Assembly: GCF_900637905.1 (NCBI RefSeq)
Contig: NZ_LR134472.1
Location: 248,001 to 312,000, forward strand
DNA from: Parvimonas micra
GTDB lineage: Bacteria; Bacillota; Clostridia; Tissierellales; Peptoniphilaceae
Reading direction: 5' to 3'
DNA length: 64,000 nt
The notes below the pieces were generated by a model that saw nothing but the letters and a program-made list of their open reading frames with translations, made no database searches and was not told where the DNA came from. This document shows, one piece after another, positions 1 to 9,100 of the stretch. Positions within the stretch are counted from its first letter, which is position 1, and each line of letters starts with the position of its first letter. A program made the translations under genes and the position numbers.

Positions 1-633
1 AACAACACCTTTATATGAATCATAATACGAATCAAAGATAAGTGCTTTAAGTGGTGCATTTTCATCTCCTGTTGGAGCAGGGACATTATTTACAATATCT
101 TCCAGTACATCCTCAATATTAAGTCCCTCTTTTGCAGAAACTAAAGGAATTCCCTCTGTATCAAAGCCTGTTATCTCTTCAATTTCATCTTTTACTTCAT
201 CAATTCTAGCTGACGGTAAATCTATTTTATTTATAACCGGTAAAATTTCTAAATCTTGTTCTAATGCTAAATATACATTTCCAAGAGTCTGAGCTTCAAC
301 ACCTTGAGTTGCATCAACAACTAAAATAGCTCCCTCACAAGCAGCAAGACTTCTTGATACTTCATAAGTAAAATCAACATGTCCTGGAGTGTCAATAAGA
401 TTTAAAACATAAGTTTCTCCGTCTTTTGCTTTGTAGAAAAGTTTTACAGCCTTTAGCTTAATAGTAATTCCTCTTTCTCTCTCAAGATCCATACTATCTA
501 AAACCTGTTCTTCCATTTCTCTTTTAGTCATCATTCCTGTTTTTTCTATTAATCTATCAGCAAGAGTTGATTTTCCATGATCTATATGTGCAATTATAGA
601 AAAATTTCTAATATTCTTCTGTTCTATTTTCAT
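1..633 (-). CDS. lepA: Elongation factor 4 (LepA), N-terminal part, runs off the window
   Basis: Translational GTPase EF4, which back-translocates or remodels stalled ribosomes. The visible 211 codons begin [21 protein letters not shown] and carry the G1 loop AHIDHGKST, the switch region with [16 protein letters not shown] (G3) and NKIDLP (G4). This order, and the absence of the longer EF-G insertions, fits LepA rather than EF-G or TypA. The family is about 600 residues, so roughly two thirds of the gene lies outside the window. The ATG at 633 sits 3 bases after the lepB stop, so the two are almost certainly co-transcribed. Confidence 0.95.
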   Translation of the reverse strand, partial: MKIEQKNIRNFSIIAHIDHGKSTLADRLIEKTGMMTKREMEEQVLDSMDLERERGITIKLKAVKLFYKAKDGETYVLNLIDTPGHVDFTYEVSRSLAACEGAILVVDATQGVEAQTLGNVYLALEQDLEILPVINKIDLPSARIDEVKDEIEEITGFDTEGIPLVSAKEGLNIEDVLEDIVNNVPAPTGDENAPLKALIFDSYYDSYKGVV

Positions 634-636
634 AAA

Positions 637-1212
637 TTATTTTAACCCTCCAAAATTATTAAAAGGATAGTATCTAAATACAATTTTTCCAACAATATCA
701 GATCTTGGAACAACTCCTAAATCTCTACTATCTCTACTATTTGACCTATTATCCCCCAAAACGAAAACATAACCTTCTGGCACTTCCCATTTTGTAGTAT
801 CATTATGTGGACTAGTAACATTCGTGCTTACATAGTTCTCTTCCAATATTTTTCCATTCAAATAAACTCTGTCATTAATTATTTCAACAGTATCTCCTTC
901 AACAGCTATAACTCTCTTTAGGTAATACTTTTTTGCATCAGGAACGTAAAAATCAATAATATCTCCACGAGTTATATTCTTTTTCATAAAAAACAACTTA
1001 TTAACCATAAGTCTATCTCCATGATTTACAGTCGGATTCATACTTCTTCCATCCACAACCGTACTTGTAACAACAAAAGCTTTTATTCCAAAATTTATCA
1101 AAAGTGCTAAAATTATAACTTTTGCATAATCCCAAAATATTTTTCCAAAATTCCTTTCATTCTTTTCTTGGACTATATTTTCTTTTTCTTCATTATATCT
1201 ATCATCAATCAT
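637..1212 (-). CDS. lepB: Signal peptidase I
   Basis: Type I signal peptidase that cleaves Sec signal peptides on the outer face of the membrane. An ATG at 1236 would give a longer product, but GGAGGG lies 5 bases before the ATG at 1212, so I take the 191-residue form (MIDDRYNEE). It has one N-terminal membrane helix (about residues 29-47), the Ser nucleophile in GRSMNPT (about S57), the general-base Lys in YYLKRVIAVEGD (about K99) and the conserved GDNRSNSRDSR box near the C-terminus. The length and the single helix are typical of Gram-positive SipS-like enzymes. It lies directly upstream of lepA, a common pairing in Firmicutes. Confidence 0.95.
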   Translation of the reverse strand: MIDDRYNEEKENIVQEKNERNFGKIFWDYAKVIILALLINFGIKAFVVTSTVVDGRSMNPTVNHGDRLMVNKLFFMKKNITRGDIIDFYVPDAKKYYLKRVIAVEGDTVEIINDRVYLNGKILEENYVSTNVTSPHNDTTKWEVPEGYVFVLGDNRSNSRDSRDLGVVPRSDIVGKIVFRYYPFNNFGGLK

Positions 1213-1253
1213 AATTCCCTCCAAATTCAAATACAATTATTTTATCATATCTG

Positions 1254-1790
1254 TTAATATCTATCCACTAGAAATTTGCAATACAAAACATATCCAAGAC
1301 CACCAAAAAGTATTACAAGAAACGGACTTATTTTAAAATAACTAACTAAAATTAAAACTAATAAGCTTATCACATAATGCTTTCTCTTTAATCTAGTCTT
1401 TTTCCCAAGTATTACAACAGCTGAAGCCAAAACTGCAACCAGAGCGGGCTTAACTGCGATGAAAAATTTACTTACATAATAATTCTCATTCATATCTTTG
1501 AAAAAAATTGCTATTAAAAGAATTGATAAAAATGCAGGTAAGATTGAACAAAATAAACAAACTAATGCTCCTGCCAACCCCTTTATCTTATATCCCACTA
1601 TAATACTTATATTGCAACCCAAAACGCCGGGAACACTTTGTGCAATTCCAAGTGCATCTAAAAACTCTTCTTGAGTCATATATTTCTTTTTCTCAACAAT
1701 CTCTTTATTTATAACCGGAATCATTGCAGCTCCACCACCAACAGTTAGAGTACTTATCCATAAAAATGTCTTAAATAATTGAAATAACAT
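1254..1790 (-). CDS. Chromate transporter family protein, half 1 of a short-chain pair
   Basis: Membrane protein of 178 residues of the CHR family (ChrA). It starts with the family-typical MLFQLFKTFLWISTLTVGGG, followed by AMIPVINKEIV, and has an AQSVPGV stretch and about five to six hydrophobic helices. Full-length ChrA is about 400 residues with two homologous halves; here the halves are separate genes, the other at 1800-2321, which would form a heterodimer. Known members export chromate, but many short-chain pairs in anaerobes have no demonstrated substrate, so chromate is only a family label. RBS AGGAGG is visible before the ATG. Co-transcribed with prmC and lepB. Confidence 0.85.
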   Translation of the reverse strand: MLFQLFKTFLWISTLTVGGGAAMIPVINKEIVEKKKYMTQEEFLDALGIAQSVPGVLGCNISIIVGYKIKGLAGALVCLFCSILPAFLSILLIAIFFKDMNENYYVSKFFIAVKPALVAVLASAVVILGKKTRLKRKHYVISLLVLILVSYFKISPFLVILFGGLGYVLYCKFLVDRY

Positions 1791-1799
1791 ATTTACCTC

Positions 1800-2321
1800 C
1801 TAAACAATCCACATTCCTATAATACCGGTTAAAAAAATGGCAACTATCGGATGTAAATTTTTATAAGTTGTTAAATAAAATATTATTCCAAAAGTAACAA
1901 TTGAATATATTGTATAAAAATCAGAATCAATAACAGCTATACAACTAGATGCAATCAATCCAAGTATAACATGTCTAATTCCAATAAAAAAATTTTTTAT
2001 ATGTACATTATCTTTAAATTTTTTCATAAAAAATACAATTAAAGTTATCAGGATAAAACTCGGAAGGACAACAGCTATTGTGGTAATCAATGAACCAAAA
2101 AAACCATTACCCACTGTATATCCGATGAATGTTGCAAGATTTATAGCCACCGGTCCGGGTGTCATTTGAGAAATAGTAACAAAATTTATAAAATCAGCCA
2201 TTCCAATCCAACCATATTTATCCACAACCATAGATATAATCAGTGGAATCATAGCATATCCTCCACCGAAATTATATGTTCCTATAAATAAAAATACTAA
2301 AAACAAGCTAATTAAAATCAT
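1800..2321 (-). CDS. Chromate transporter family protein, half 2 of a short-chain pair
   Basis: Partner of the gene at 1254-1790: 173 residues, hydrophobic, with the CHR signature NFGGGYAMIPLI near the N-terminus and the motif SQMTPGPVAINLATFIGY. The ATG begins one base after the prmC stop codon, and its ribosome binding site (AAGGAG) lies inside the last prmC codons, so translation is coupled. The two halves are homologous but not identical, as expected for an obligate heterodimer of inverted-topology halves. The transported ion is not known from sequence. Confidence 0.85.
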   Translation of the reverse strand: MILISLFLVFLFIGTYNFGGGYAMIPLIISMVVDKYGWIGMADFINFVTISQMTPGPVAINLATFIGYTVGNGFFGSLITTIAVVLPSFILITLIVFFMKKFKDNVHIKNFFIGIRHVILGLIASSCIAVIDSDFYTIYSIVTFGIIFYLTTYKNLHPIVAIFLTGIIGMWIV

Positions 2322-2322
2322 T

Positions 2323-3123
2323 TTATCTCCTTTTAGCTATCAAAATTCTATCAAAACCGGCAAAATCCTTTTTGGCAATCAAAATTTCAAATCCATTTTC
2401 AATTAGTAAATTAGAAATAATTTCCATTTGATTATATCCTATTTCAAAAGCTAAAACTCCTTTTTCAGATAAATAATCTAAAGAATTTATAATTATTTCT
2501 CTATAGAAAAACAGTCCATCTTGCCCGCCATAAAGAGCATTTTGTGGTTCAAAAGATAATTCTTTTTCTAGAGTTTTCATTTCAGCATCATCAATATAAG
2601 GAGGATTTGACACTATAATATCAAAATGTTTCTCATCTACCTTTGAAAAAATATCACTTTCAAAAAATTTTATATTTTGTAAATTTAATTTTTCTTTATT
2701 TTTGTTTGATAAATTTATAGCTTCCTTGCTTATATCTACTCCATAAATATAAGATTTATACAAATTTTTTGCTAAAGCGAGACTTATGGCTCCACTACCA
2801 CAGCCTATATCTAAAATTTTATCTTTTTTACAGTTCAATTTTACAATTTCATCAACCAAAATTTCAGTTTCAAATCTTGGAATTAAAGCTGATTCATCAA
2901 CAAATAACTCCAAACCGTAAAATTCCCATTTCCCGAAAATGTATTGTAAAGGATAATTTTGTTTCCTTTTTTCAATTATTTCTAAAAAATCATTATATAT
3001 AGAATCAACACAAAATCTTAAATCCATTTTTAATTCAACAGACTTTTTTCCCGTTAAGTACTCTAAAATTAACCAATTTTCATTTGTGCCCCCATGCTTT
3101 TCAATTAATTCTTTTATGTTCAT
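2323..3123 (-). CDS. prmC: Peptide chain release factor N5-glutamine methyltransferase
   Basis: Methylates the GGQ glutamine of release factors RF1/RF2 using SAM. The protein has the PrmC/HemK N-terminal helical domain (PLQYIFGKWEFYGLELFV), then the Rossmann methyltransferase domain with DIGCGSGAISLALA (SAM binding) and the NPPY catalytic motif, which contacts the Gln side chain. A TTG at 3135 extends the frame, but GGAG sits 6 bases before the ATG at 3123 (MNIKELIEK), so 266 residues is preferred. In many Firmicutes prmC follows prfA; here prfA is not present in the window and the gene heads a chromate-transporter/lepB/lepA string. Confidence 0.93.
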   Translation of the reverse strand: MNIKELIEKHGGTNENWLILEYLTGKKSVELKMDLRFCVDSIYNDFLEIIEKRKQNYPLQYIFGKWEFYGLELFVDESALIPRFETEILVDEIVKLNCKKDKILDIGCGSGAISLALAKNLYKSYIYGVDISKEAINLSNKNKEKLNLQNIKFFESDIFSKVDEKHFDIIVSNPPYIDDAEMKTLEKELSFEPQNALYGGQDGLFFYREIIINSLDYLSEKGVLAFEIGYNQMEIISNLLIENGFEILIAKKDFAGFDRILIAKRR

Positions 3124-3137
3124 AATAAACTCCAATT

Positions 3138-3629
3138 CTAAGAAATTTTAGAATACAACTCATAAACAAAATTATAAAAATCATCAGTAACGGTTACTAG
3201 AAAAGAATATTCATTATACTTTAAAGTAGCCGTCCTGTCTTCTGCAGATAAAGAAATACTGAATACATTATTATTACTTTCAAAAGTTATAGTTATATCC
3301 TCTGTTCCCATAGTAAGTTCGGAATTAGAAACGAATTTACTAAATTCAAACTTTGAAATAACATCCCCTATTAATTTTTTATCTTCTATAATATATTTTT
3401 TATCATTTCCGGCTTTAGTAATTACTATCTTATTCAATTCTTGAGGAGATAAATATTTTTTTTCAATTTTTAAAACATCATTATTATTTATATCTGTAAC
3501 TATATAATATTTTTCTCTTTCTTTCCTCACTTTTGCTCTTTCAAGACTTGATTGATAAAAAATCAATCCTAATCCCACAATTTCTATAATTAAAACTAGA
3601 ATAACTATATTTTTAATATTTTTTTTCAT
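3138..3629 (-). CDS. Membrane-anchored protein of unknown function
   Basis: I do not recognise the family. The 163-residue product has a short basic start, one hydrophobic segment (about residues 8-26, IVILVLIIEIVGLGLIFYQ) and then an extracytoplasmic domain rich in beta-strand-like alternation (YIVTDINNN, ITITFESNNN, ISLSAEDRTATLKYNEYSFLVTV). There is no lipobox Cys, so it is probably a signal-anchored protein. A strong GGAGGAG site precedes the ATG. It ends 14 bases before the prmC ATG and probably leads the prmC-lepA transcription unit, since a terminator-like element separates it from nrdR. Confidence 0.7.
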   Translation of the reverse strand: MKKNIKNIVILVLIIEIVGLGLIFYQSSLERAKVRKEREKYYIVTDINNNDVLKIEKKYLSPQELNKIVITKAGNDKKYIIEDKKLIGDVISKFEFSKFVSNSELTMGTEDITITFESNNNVFSISLSAEDRTATLKYNEYSFLVTVTDDFYNFVYELYSKIS

Positions 3630-3792
3630 AAAATACTCCTCCGATATTTAAGTCAAAAATAAATTAGAATCTTAACCATAATCCACTATTATTTTATCAT
3701 AATTTGAAAAAAAAATAAATTAAAATTGACAATGACTAGCTATCTCTTGTACTTTATTGATAAATATATTTTATAAAATTATATTATTTCAT

Positions 3793-3813
3793 AAAAAAAG
3801 AGATGAATTTCTC
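3793..3813 (-). terminator. Weak intrinsic terminator after nrdR
   Basis: On the minus strand a short GAGA/TCTC stem with a six-base loop is followed by seven T residues. The stem is only four pairs, so this is a weak candidate. Its position just after nrdR fits the end of the dcw operon. Confidence 0.35.
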
Positions 3814-3822
3814 ACTCACCCC

Positions 3823-4269
3823 TTAAAATTCTTTTTGTAAATATTCCAAAAATGCCTTTATATCTTTAAATTCTTTATATACCGCGGCAAAACGAATATA
3901 AGAAACCTCATCAAGTGATTTTAAATATTTTAAAACCAACTCCCCAATCTGAGTAGATTTAATCTCATTTTTATAATTCTGCCTTATATCCATCTCAATA
4001 CTATCTATAACGGACTCTATTTCTTTATCTTGAATATTTCTTTTTTCACAGCATTTTTTTATACCTGCAAAAACTTTATTCCTCGAAAAAATTTGCCTGG
4101 AACCATCTTTTTTTAATACAAAAATTACAAACTCCGGCATTTTTTCATAAGTAGTAAACTTATAATTACAAATTTCACAAACTCTTCTTCTCTTGACATA
4201 AGTTTTATCATTCGAATTTCTTGAATCTAAAACCCTTGTAGTTTCCGCTCCGCAATTAGGACACTTCAT
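3823..4269 (-). CDS. nrdR: Transcriptional repressor NrdR
   Basis: Represses ribonucleotide reductase operons in response to ATP/dATP. The 148-residue protein has an N-terminal zinc ribbon with CPNC and CEIC pairs (residues 3-6 and 31-34), the linking RRRVCE stretch, and an ATP-cone domain (about residues 48-138, beginning FVIFVLKKDGSRQIFSRNKV). The length matches the family. Its ATG overlaps the ftsZ stop by one base (TAATG), so it is translationally coupled to ftsZ and ends the dcw operon. No ribonucleotide reductase gene is in this window. Confidence 0.95.
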   Translation of the reverse strand: MKCPNCGAETTRVLDSRNSNDKTYVKRRRVCEICNYKFTTYEKMPEFVIFVLKKDGSRQIFSRNKVFAGIKKCCEKRNIQDKEIESVIDSIEMDIRQNYKNEIKSTQIGELVLKYLKSLDEVSYIRFAAVYKEFKDIKAFLEYLQKEF

Positions 4270-5324
4270 TATCTTAAGAAACTTGGAATATCTAAATCTA
4301 ATCCATCATCTTTTTTATCTAAAGAAGATTTTTTTTCAACACCTGATGATTTTCTAATCCCTCCGGCTACAAGCGGATCGAATCCTGTTGCAATAACAGT
4401 AATTTTGATATTGTCTCCAAGTGATTCATCAACTCCTGTACCAAAAATAACATTAGCATCTCCATCAATGGCTTCTCTAATTAACTCTGCAGCTTCATGT
4501 GCTTCAAAAAGTCCGACATTCGCAGCTGTAACATTAAGAAGAACAGCTTTGGCACCATCAATAGAAGTTTCAAGCAATGGACTGTTAATTGCCATTTTTG
4601 CAGCTTCAATAGCTCTATTTTCTCCGCTTGCTATACCAATTCCCATATGAGCAACGCCTTGATCTTGCATTACTGATTTTACATCTGCAAAATCCAAGTT
4701 TATTACGCTAGGAACAGCAATTAAATCAGAAATACCTTGAATACCATTCATCAAAACTTCATCTGCCTTAGCAAATGCTTCTAACATAGTAGTTCTCTTT
4801 TCAGAAATTTGGATTAGTTTATCATTTGGAATAGTTATTAATGTATCAACTTTTTCTTTAAGTGCTTCTATTCCTTGTTCTGCTTGAATTGCTCTTTTTC
4901 TTCCTTCAAAAGTAAATGGTTTAGTAACTACACCTACAGTTAGAATTCCCATTTCTTTAGCAATACTAGCAACTATCGGAGCAGCACCCGTTCCTGTTCC
5001 ACCACCCATACCGGCAGTTACAAAAACCATATCGGTTCCTTCAAGAGCTCTCATTATTTCTTCTTTACTTTCTTCTGCAGCTTTTTCACCAACAGATGGA
5101 TTTGCACCAGCGCCAAGTCCTCTTGTTAATTTTTCCCCTATTTGAATTTTGGTTTCTATATCAATAGAATTTAAAATTTGTCTATCTGTATTTACTGCTA
5201 CAAAGTCAACTCCTCTTAGTCCAGATTGTTTCATTCTTGAGATGGCGTTGTTTCCACCACCACCAATACCAAAAACTTTAATTTTAGCTAAGTCATTTCC
5301 ATATACTTCCATCTCAAATGCCAT
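4269..5324 (-). CDS. ftsZ: Cell division protein FtsZ
   Basis: Tubulin-like GTPase that forms the Z ring. The 351-residue product contains [13 protein letters not shown], the tubulin signature [10 protein letters not shown], the NTDRQIL segment and the synergy/T7 loop region [11 protein letters not shown] in the form [17 protein letters not shown]. The C-terminal linker is short (about 30 residues) and ends in the partner-binding tail DLDIPSFLR. There is no ftsA beside it, so membrane anchoring must rely on SepF or an ftsA elsewhere. AGGAGG precedes the ATG. The 80-base gap to divIB is the longest gap inside the dcw cluster and could hold a secondary promoter. Confidence 0.98.
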   Translation of the reverse strand: MAFEMEVYGNDLAKIKVFGIGGGGNNAISRMKQSGLRGVDFVAVNTDRQILNSIDIETKIQIGEKLTRGLGAGANPSVGEKAAEESKEEIMRALEGTDMVFVTAGMGGGTGTGAAPIVASIAKEMGILTVGVVTKPFTFEGRKRAIQAEQGIEALKEKVDTLITIPNDKLIQISEKRTTMLEAFAKADEVLMNGIQGISDLIAVPSVINLDFADVKSVMQDQGVAHMGIGIASGENRAIEAAKMAINSPLLETSIDGAKAVLLNVTAANVGLFEAHEAAELIREAIDGDANVIFGTGVDESLGDNIKITVIATGFDPLVAGGIRKSSGVEKKSSLDKKDDGLDLDIPSFLR

Positions 5325-5375
5325 TTTTATTTCCTCCTATATTATTTTATATTTATTTTTTAGGTAACCAATGTT

Positions 5376-5381
5376 ATTATA
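5376..5381 (-). promoter_or_regulatory. Possible secondary ftsZ promoter (-10 only)
   Basis: A perfect TATAAT lies on the minus strand about 50 bases before the ftsZ start, in the only sizeable gap of the cluster. No convincing -35 box is present at the right spacing, so this is tentative. Confidence 0.3.
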
Positions 5382-5404
5382 CTAAATTTTTAAATAAAAT
5401 TCTA

Positions 5405-6883
5405 CTATTTTTTTACAATTATTGGATTATCTCCTACATTTAGTATAATTTCCTTTGCATTTATTCCTTCAAGTTGAATTTTTTTAATTAAAATTCCAAT
5501 TATTTGCGTCTTTTTAGTATAGTCATTTAAATCTCCAAAAGTTACTTTTAAAGAGTTTTTTAATTCTATTATTATTTCTTTATCATTTGTAAAATCAATA
5601 CTAACAATGTCAGAATAATATTCTTTAGTCAAAATATTCAATAAAAACTTAACTTTCGTTTCATCCTTAGAAAAATCTTCTCCTACCTTTAATCCTGTTT
5701 CGCTGATTCCTTTTAATTGTGCTCCTGATGCTTTAGAGTTATCCGTAGCAACTTCCTTAACTTTACCGTAATTATCAATAGTTGTTAGCCCGCTTGCTGT
5801 ATTTATATAGGCACTAACATAATTTTCTTTTACTTCTATTTCAATTATATTTGGATAATTCTTTCTTACCTTTACATCCTCAATATTTGAAAGCTCTTTT
5901 AAATTTTTCTTAATTTTACTTGAAGATGCTAGAAATATATTGTCTCCAACGCTAACACCACTTTTAGAAATTAAAATTTCTCTTTCATTTGCAACATTAC
6001 CAACTACATTTATGTAATCAATCTTAAACAAATCATGGGTTAATCCAAAATAGACCATTATTGCCATACAAGCTAACAAAAATGCCAATAAGAATTTAAA
6101 AAATATTCTAATTCCTTTTCTTCTTTTCTTCTTTCTGCCTTTTCTGTCTATATAATATTCATCGTCATCTTCATCATCTTCTAATTCATCTGTAGTATCT
6201 TTTAATTCGTTATAATAATTTGGCTTTTGACTAACATTTACGTAATTTATTTGACCGGTTTTAGTCTCGTCATCTAAACTTCCAAAATCGTCATCTTCAT
6301 CATCTTCTAATTCATTGTAAGTACTTTCATCTTTTTCAAATAAAGAATCATAATTTTCCTCTTTAGCTAACTCCTCATTATCAGATATTCCATATTGATC
6401 AAATATCGAATCTTTTTCATCTTTATCTTCAAAAGCAATGCCTTCATCTTTACTTTTTTCGTCGGATAATACAGCTTTCGGTTCTTCTTTTAAAATAAAA
6501 TCTTCATTTTCTGATTCTAAACTTCCAAAATCGTCATCGTCAGAATCAAATTGTTCCGGTGTACTAACATCTTCCACAATTTTATCTGTATTTTCTCCCG
6601 CATCTACAGTTTTTTCAGGAATTTCTTGAATAACCTCATCTTCTATGATGTCTGCTGATGAAACATCTTCATCTCCTATATCTTCAGAAGGAACATGTTC
6701 TTTATCGTAATTCATTTGGTCAAAATCTACACTCTTAAAATCCTCAAAAAATGATTCATCTAAAGTGTTATTTTTAGATTTTAAGTTGTCATATTCATAA
6801 AATTCATCATGTACTGCATCAATCTTATCAGGTCTCTTTTTTACAAATATTTTAGGTTTTTTTCCTTTGTTATTGCCAGACAT
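5405..6883 (-). CDS. divIB: Cell division protein DivIB/FtsQ with very long acidic N-terminus
   Basis: Bitopic divisome protein of the FtsQ-FtsL-FtsB complex. One membrane helix (about residues 258-282) follows a basic KGRKKKRRKG stop, then comes a POTRA domain starting FKIDYINVVGNVANEREILISKSGV and a beta domain with VRKNYPNIIEIEVKE. The cytosolic part is unusually long, about 255 residues, and extremely acidic, with the element DDDFGSL occurring twice (about residues 116-122 and 197-203) and a third related block LEDDEDDDEYY. Typical DivIB cytosolic tails are far shorter. Placement between murG and ftsZ supports the call. It starts right before murG's end (2-base gap). Confidence 0.88.
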   Translation of the reverse strand: MSGNNKGKKPKIFVKKRPDKIDAVHDEFYEYDNLKSKNNTLDESFFEDFKSVDFDQMNYDKEHVPSEDIGDEDVSSADIIEDEVIQEIPEKTVDAGENTDKIVEDVSTPEQFDSDDDDFGSLESENEDFILKEEPKAVLSDEKSKDEGIAFEDKDEKDSIFDQYGISDNEELAKEENYDSLFEKDESTYNELEDDEDDDFGSLDDETKTGQINYVNVSQKPNYYNELKDTTDELEDDEDDDEYYIDRKGRKKKRRKGIRIFFKFLLAFLLACMAIMVYFGLTHDLFKIDYINVVGNVANEREILISKSGVSVGDNIFLASSSKIKKNLKELSNIEDVKVRKNYPNIIEIEVKENYVSAYINTASGLTTIDNYGKVKEVATDNSKASGAQLKGISETGLKVGEDFSKDETKVKFLLNILTKEYYSDIVSIDFTNDKEIIIELKNSLKVTFGDLNDYTKKTQIIGILIKKIQLEGINAKEIILNVGDNPIIVKK

Positions 6884-6885
6884 AT

Positions 6886-7995
6886 CTATCTCCCTTTAAA
6901 TTTATCATAAAATATTGAAACAAAATCATTTACTGCATTAGGCATTGCAAACTTTTTAGCATTTTCCTTCATTTGTTCAAGTCTATTATTATCAAAAATT
7001 ATTTTTTCTATATTTTCCCATAATAAATCAGAATTTAACTCTTTTTCGAGTATAAGCTCAGATGCACCAATATCTTTATATGCTCTCGCATTAAATTCTT
7101 GATGATTTTCTGTAGTGTATGCTTTTGGTATTAGTATACTTGCCAAACCTATTTTTGATATCTCAGCTAATGTTATTGCTCCGGAACTTGTTATAACCAA
7201 ATCTGAAACTCCATAAGCTTTATCCATTTCAATCATATATGATAAAATTTTTACATTTCTACCTACTTTTATATCTTTATTTTTTATTTCTTCTAAAAAT
7301 TTATCATAGTTACTTTTTCCTGTTACGTGAATTAAAGAAATTTTATTATTATCATAAAATTTCTCCAAAATTCCTAAAATTGCTTTATTAAGCTCTTCAC
7401 TTCCATTACTTCCTCCAAAGGAAAAAATATTTTTGGAATCTTCATCAAGTTCAAAAAACTTTAGAGATTCTTTTCTATCTAAATTTTGAAATCTATTTCT
7501 AATAGGATTTCCTGTAACAACACATTTTTCATTATTTTTAAAAAACTTAATTGACTCTTTAAAAGTAACAGCCATTGAATCCGCATATCTTGATAAGATT
7601 CTGTTCGTAATTCCCGGATAACTATTTTGTTCGTGAAATATTGTATAAATACCAAGTTTATGAGCTTTATACAAAACGGGTCCCGTTACAAAACCTCCTG
7701 TTCCTATAACAACATCAGGTTTAAATTCTTTTAATATTTTTTTTGCTTGAGATAATCCTTTAAATAAAATAAAAACTGATTTAAAAAATTTCTTATTAAT
7801 TTTTCTTGGAAGCCCCATAACCTCAATAGATTTAAAATTTATATTTAAACTTGGAATTAATTCACTTTCCATACTGTTTTTAGAACCTATATATAAAATT
7901 TCTATATTTTCGTCTCTTCTTTTTAATTCTTCAATTATTGCAACAGCAGGATATATATGTCCTCCTGTACCTCCACCTGATATTACAACTCTCAT
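6886..7995 (-). CDS. murG: UDP-GlcNAc:undecaprenyl-PP-MurNAc-pentapeptide GlcNAc transferase
   Basis: Makes lipid II from lipid I on the inner membrane face. The sequence begins MRVVISGGGTGGHIYPA, the family's first glycine-rich loop, and has FHEQNSYPG, the second loop in the form FSFGGSNGSEELN, and the donor-binding region SSGAITLAEISKIGLASILIPKAYTTENHQEFNA. A longer frame starts at 8025 inside ftsW, but AAGGGAGA precedes the ATG at 7995, giving 369 residues, the normal length. That ATG lies one base after the ftsW stop. Confidence 0.97.
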   Translation of the reverse strand: MRVVISGGGTGGHIYPAVAIIEELKRRDENIEILYIGSKNSMESELIPSLNINFKSIEVMGLPRKINKKFFKSVFILFKGLSQAKKILKEFKPDVVIGTGGFVTGPVLYKAHKLGIYTIFHEQNSYPGITNRILSRYADSMAVTFKESIKFFKNNEKCVVTGNPIRNRFQNLDRKESLKFFELDEDSKNIFSFGGSNGSEELNKAILGILEKFYDNNKISLIHVTGKSNYDKFLEEIKNKDIKVGRNVKILSYMIEMDKAYGVSDLVITSSGAITLAEISKIGLASILIPKAYTTENHQEFNARAYKDIGASELILEKELNSDLLWENIEKIIFDNNRLEQMKENAKKFAMPNAVNDFVSIFYDKFKGR

Positions 7996-7996
7996 A

Positions 7997-9100
7997 TTAT
8001 CTCCCTTTAATATCATATCTGACAATTCCTAAAATAATCCCAATCATTATTGAAGTCATAACTAAAGATGAGCCACCATAACTGACAAAAGGTAAAGTTA
8101 CTCCGGTAGGAGGAATTGTTCCGGTAGCTGTTCCTATATTTACTAATGTTTGTAATCCGATTGAGAATGTTATTCCCAGTACTATCATTTTTCCATATAA
8201 ATTCTTTATATATCTTGAAATCATTATTCCTAAATATGCTAAATAAATATACACTCCAATTAAAAACACAGAACCTATAAATCCAAATTCTTCTGCAATA
8301 GTTGCAAAAATAAAATCATTGTGTGCCTCAGATAAAGTATATTTTTGTCTTCCATTTCCAAGACCAACACCCCAAAGAGAGCCATTTGTTATTGCAAAAA
8401 GTGATTTTATAAGTTGCCAAGATTTTGAATCTCTATATTTTAATGGATTGATAAACGCTTGAATTCTACTCGTTCTGCTATATCCAGAATTTAAAAAATA
8501 CACAGCTGCAAAACTTGCAATTGATATTCCCATTCCTGAGAACAATATTGCTTTTTTGTCCATACCTGCAATTATATACATAGCAGTTAAAGTTCCGATT
8601 ATTATCAATGTGTTTGAAAGATCCGGCTGAATCATAACAGAAAACGAAGCTAACCCGACTATCGCTAAATATTTAAAAAACACATTTTTAAAAGTAAATT
8701 TATTTTTATACTTATCAATAATATATGCCATTAGCATTATAGAAGCAATCTTCATAAAATCAGAAGGCATAAAAGTAAAACCACCTACTCCTATCCATCT
8801 TCTTGCATTATAAATATTAATTCCAAGCGGGGAATATACTAAAAATCCCACAAAAAACGCAAATATAAAAATTCTTTTGCTATATTTTTTAAATCTTACA
8901 ATATTTACATACGAAACCAAAAACATAAATAAAATAGACAGAAACACAAATATTACATGTTTTTTTATTATATCTATCTCATTTCCTTTTAGTCTATAGC
9001 TATAAGGCCAACTTGTACTAAAAACCATTATACTTCCAAAAAGGAGTAAAAACAGTACAACCATAACCATTTTTTTTGTGTATTTATCAAACTTAACCAT
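7997..9100 (-). CDS. ftsW: SEDS peptidoglycan polymerase FtsW
   Basis: SEDS-family glycosyltransferase that polymerises septal peptidoglycan with its cognate class B PBP (gene at 11429). The 367-residue protein is a ten-helix membrane protein and shows the family signatures NDFIFATIAEEFGFIG and PTGVTLPFVSYGGSS near the C-terminus. The gene overlaps murD by one base at its start (TAATG) and is followed by murG after a single base. Position inside the dcw cluster favours FtsW over RodA or SpoVE. Confidence 0.95.
   Translation of the reverse strand: MVKFDKYTKKMVMVVLFLLLFGSIMVFSTSWPYSYRLKGNEIDIIKKHVIFVFLSILFMFLVSYVNIVRFKKYSKRIFIFAFFVGFLVYSPLGINIYNARRWIGVGGFTFMPSDFMKIASIMLMAYIIDKYKNKFTFKNVFFKYLAIVGLASFSVMIQPDLSNTLIIIGTLTAMYIIAGMDKKAILFSGMGISIASFAAVYFLNSGYSRTSRIQAFINPLKYRDSKSWQLIKSLFAITNGSLWGVGLGNGRQKYTLSEAHNDFIFATIAEEFGFIGSVFLIGVYIYLAYLGIMISRYIKNLYGKMIVLGITFSIGLQTLVNIGTATGTIPPTGVTLPFVSYGGSSLVMTSIMIGIILGIVRYDIKGR

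Noticed and set aside
1254-2321. A single chrA gene split by a frameshift
   Set aside because: Each half has its own start, ribosome binding site and complete half-domain; short-chain CHR pairs are a normal natural form.
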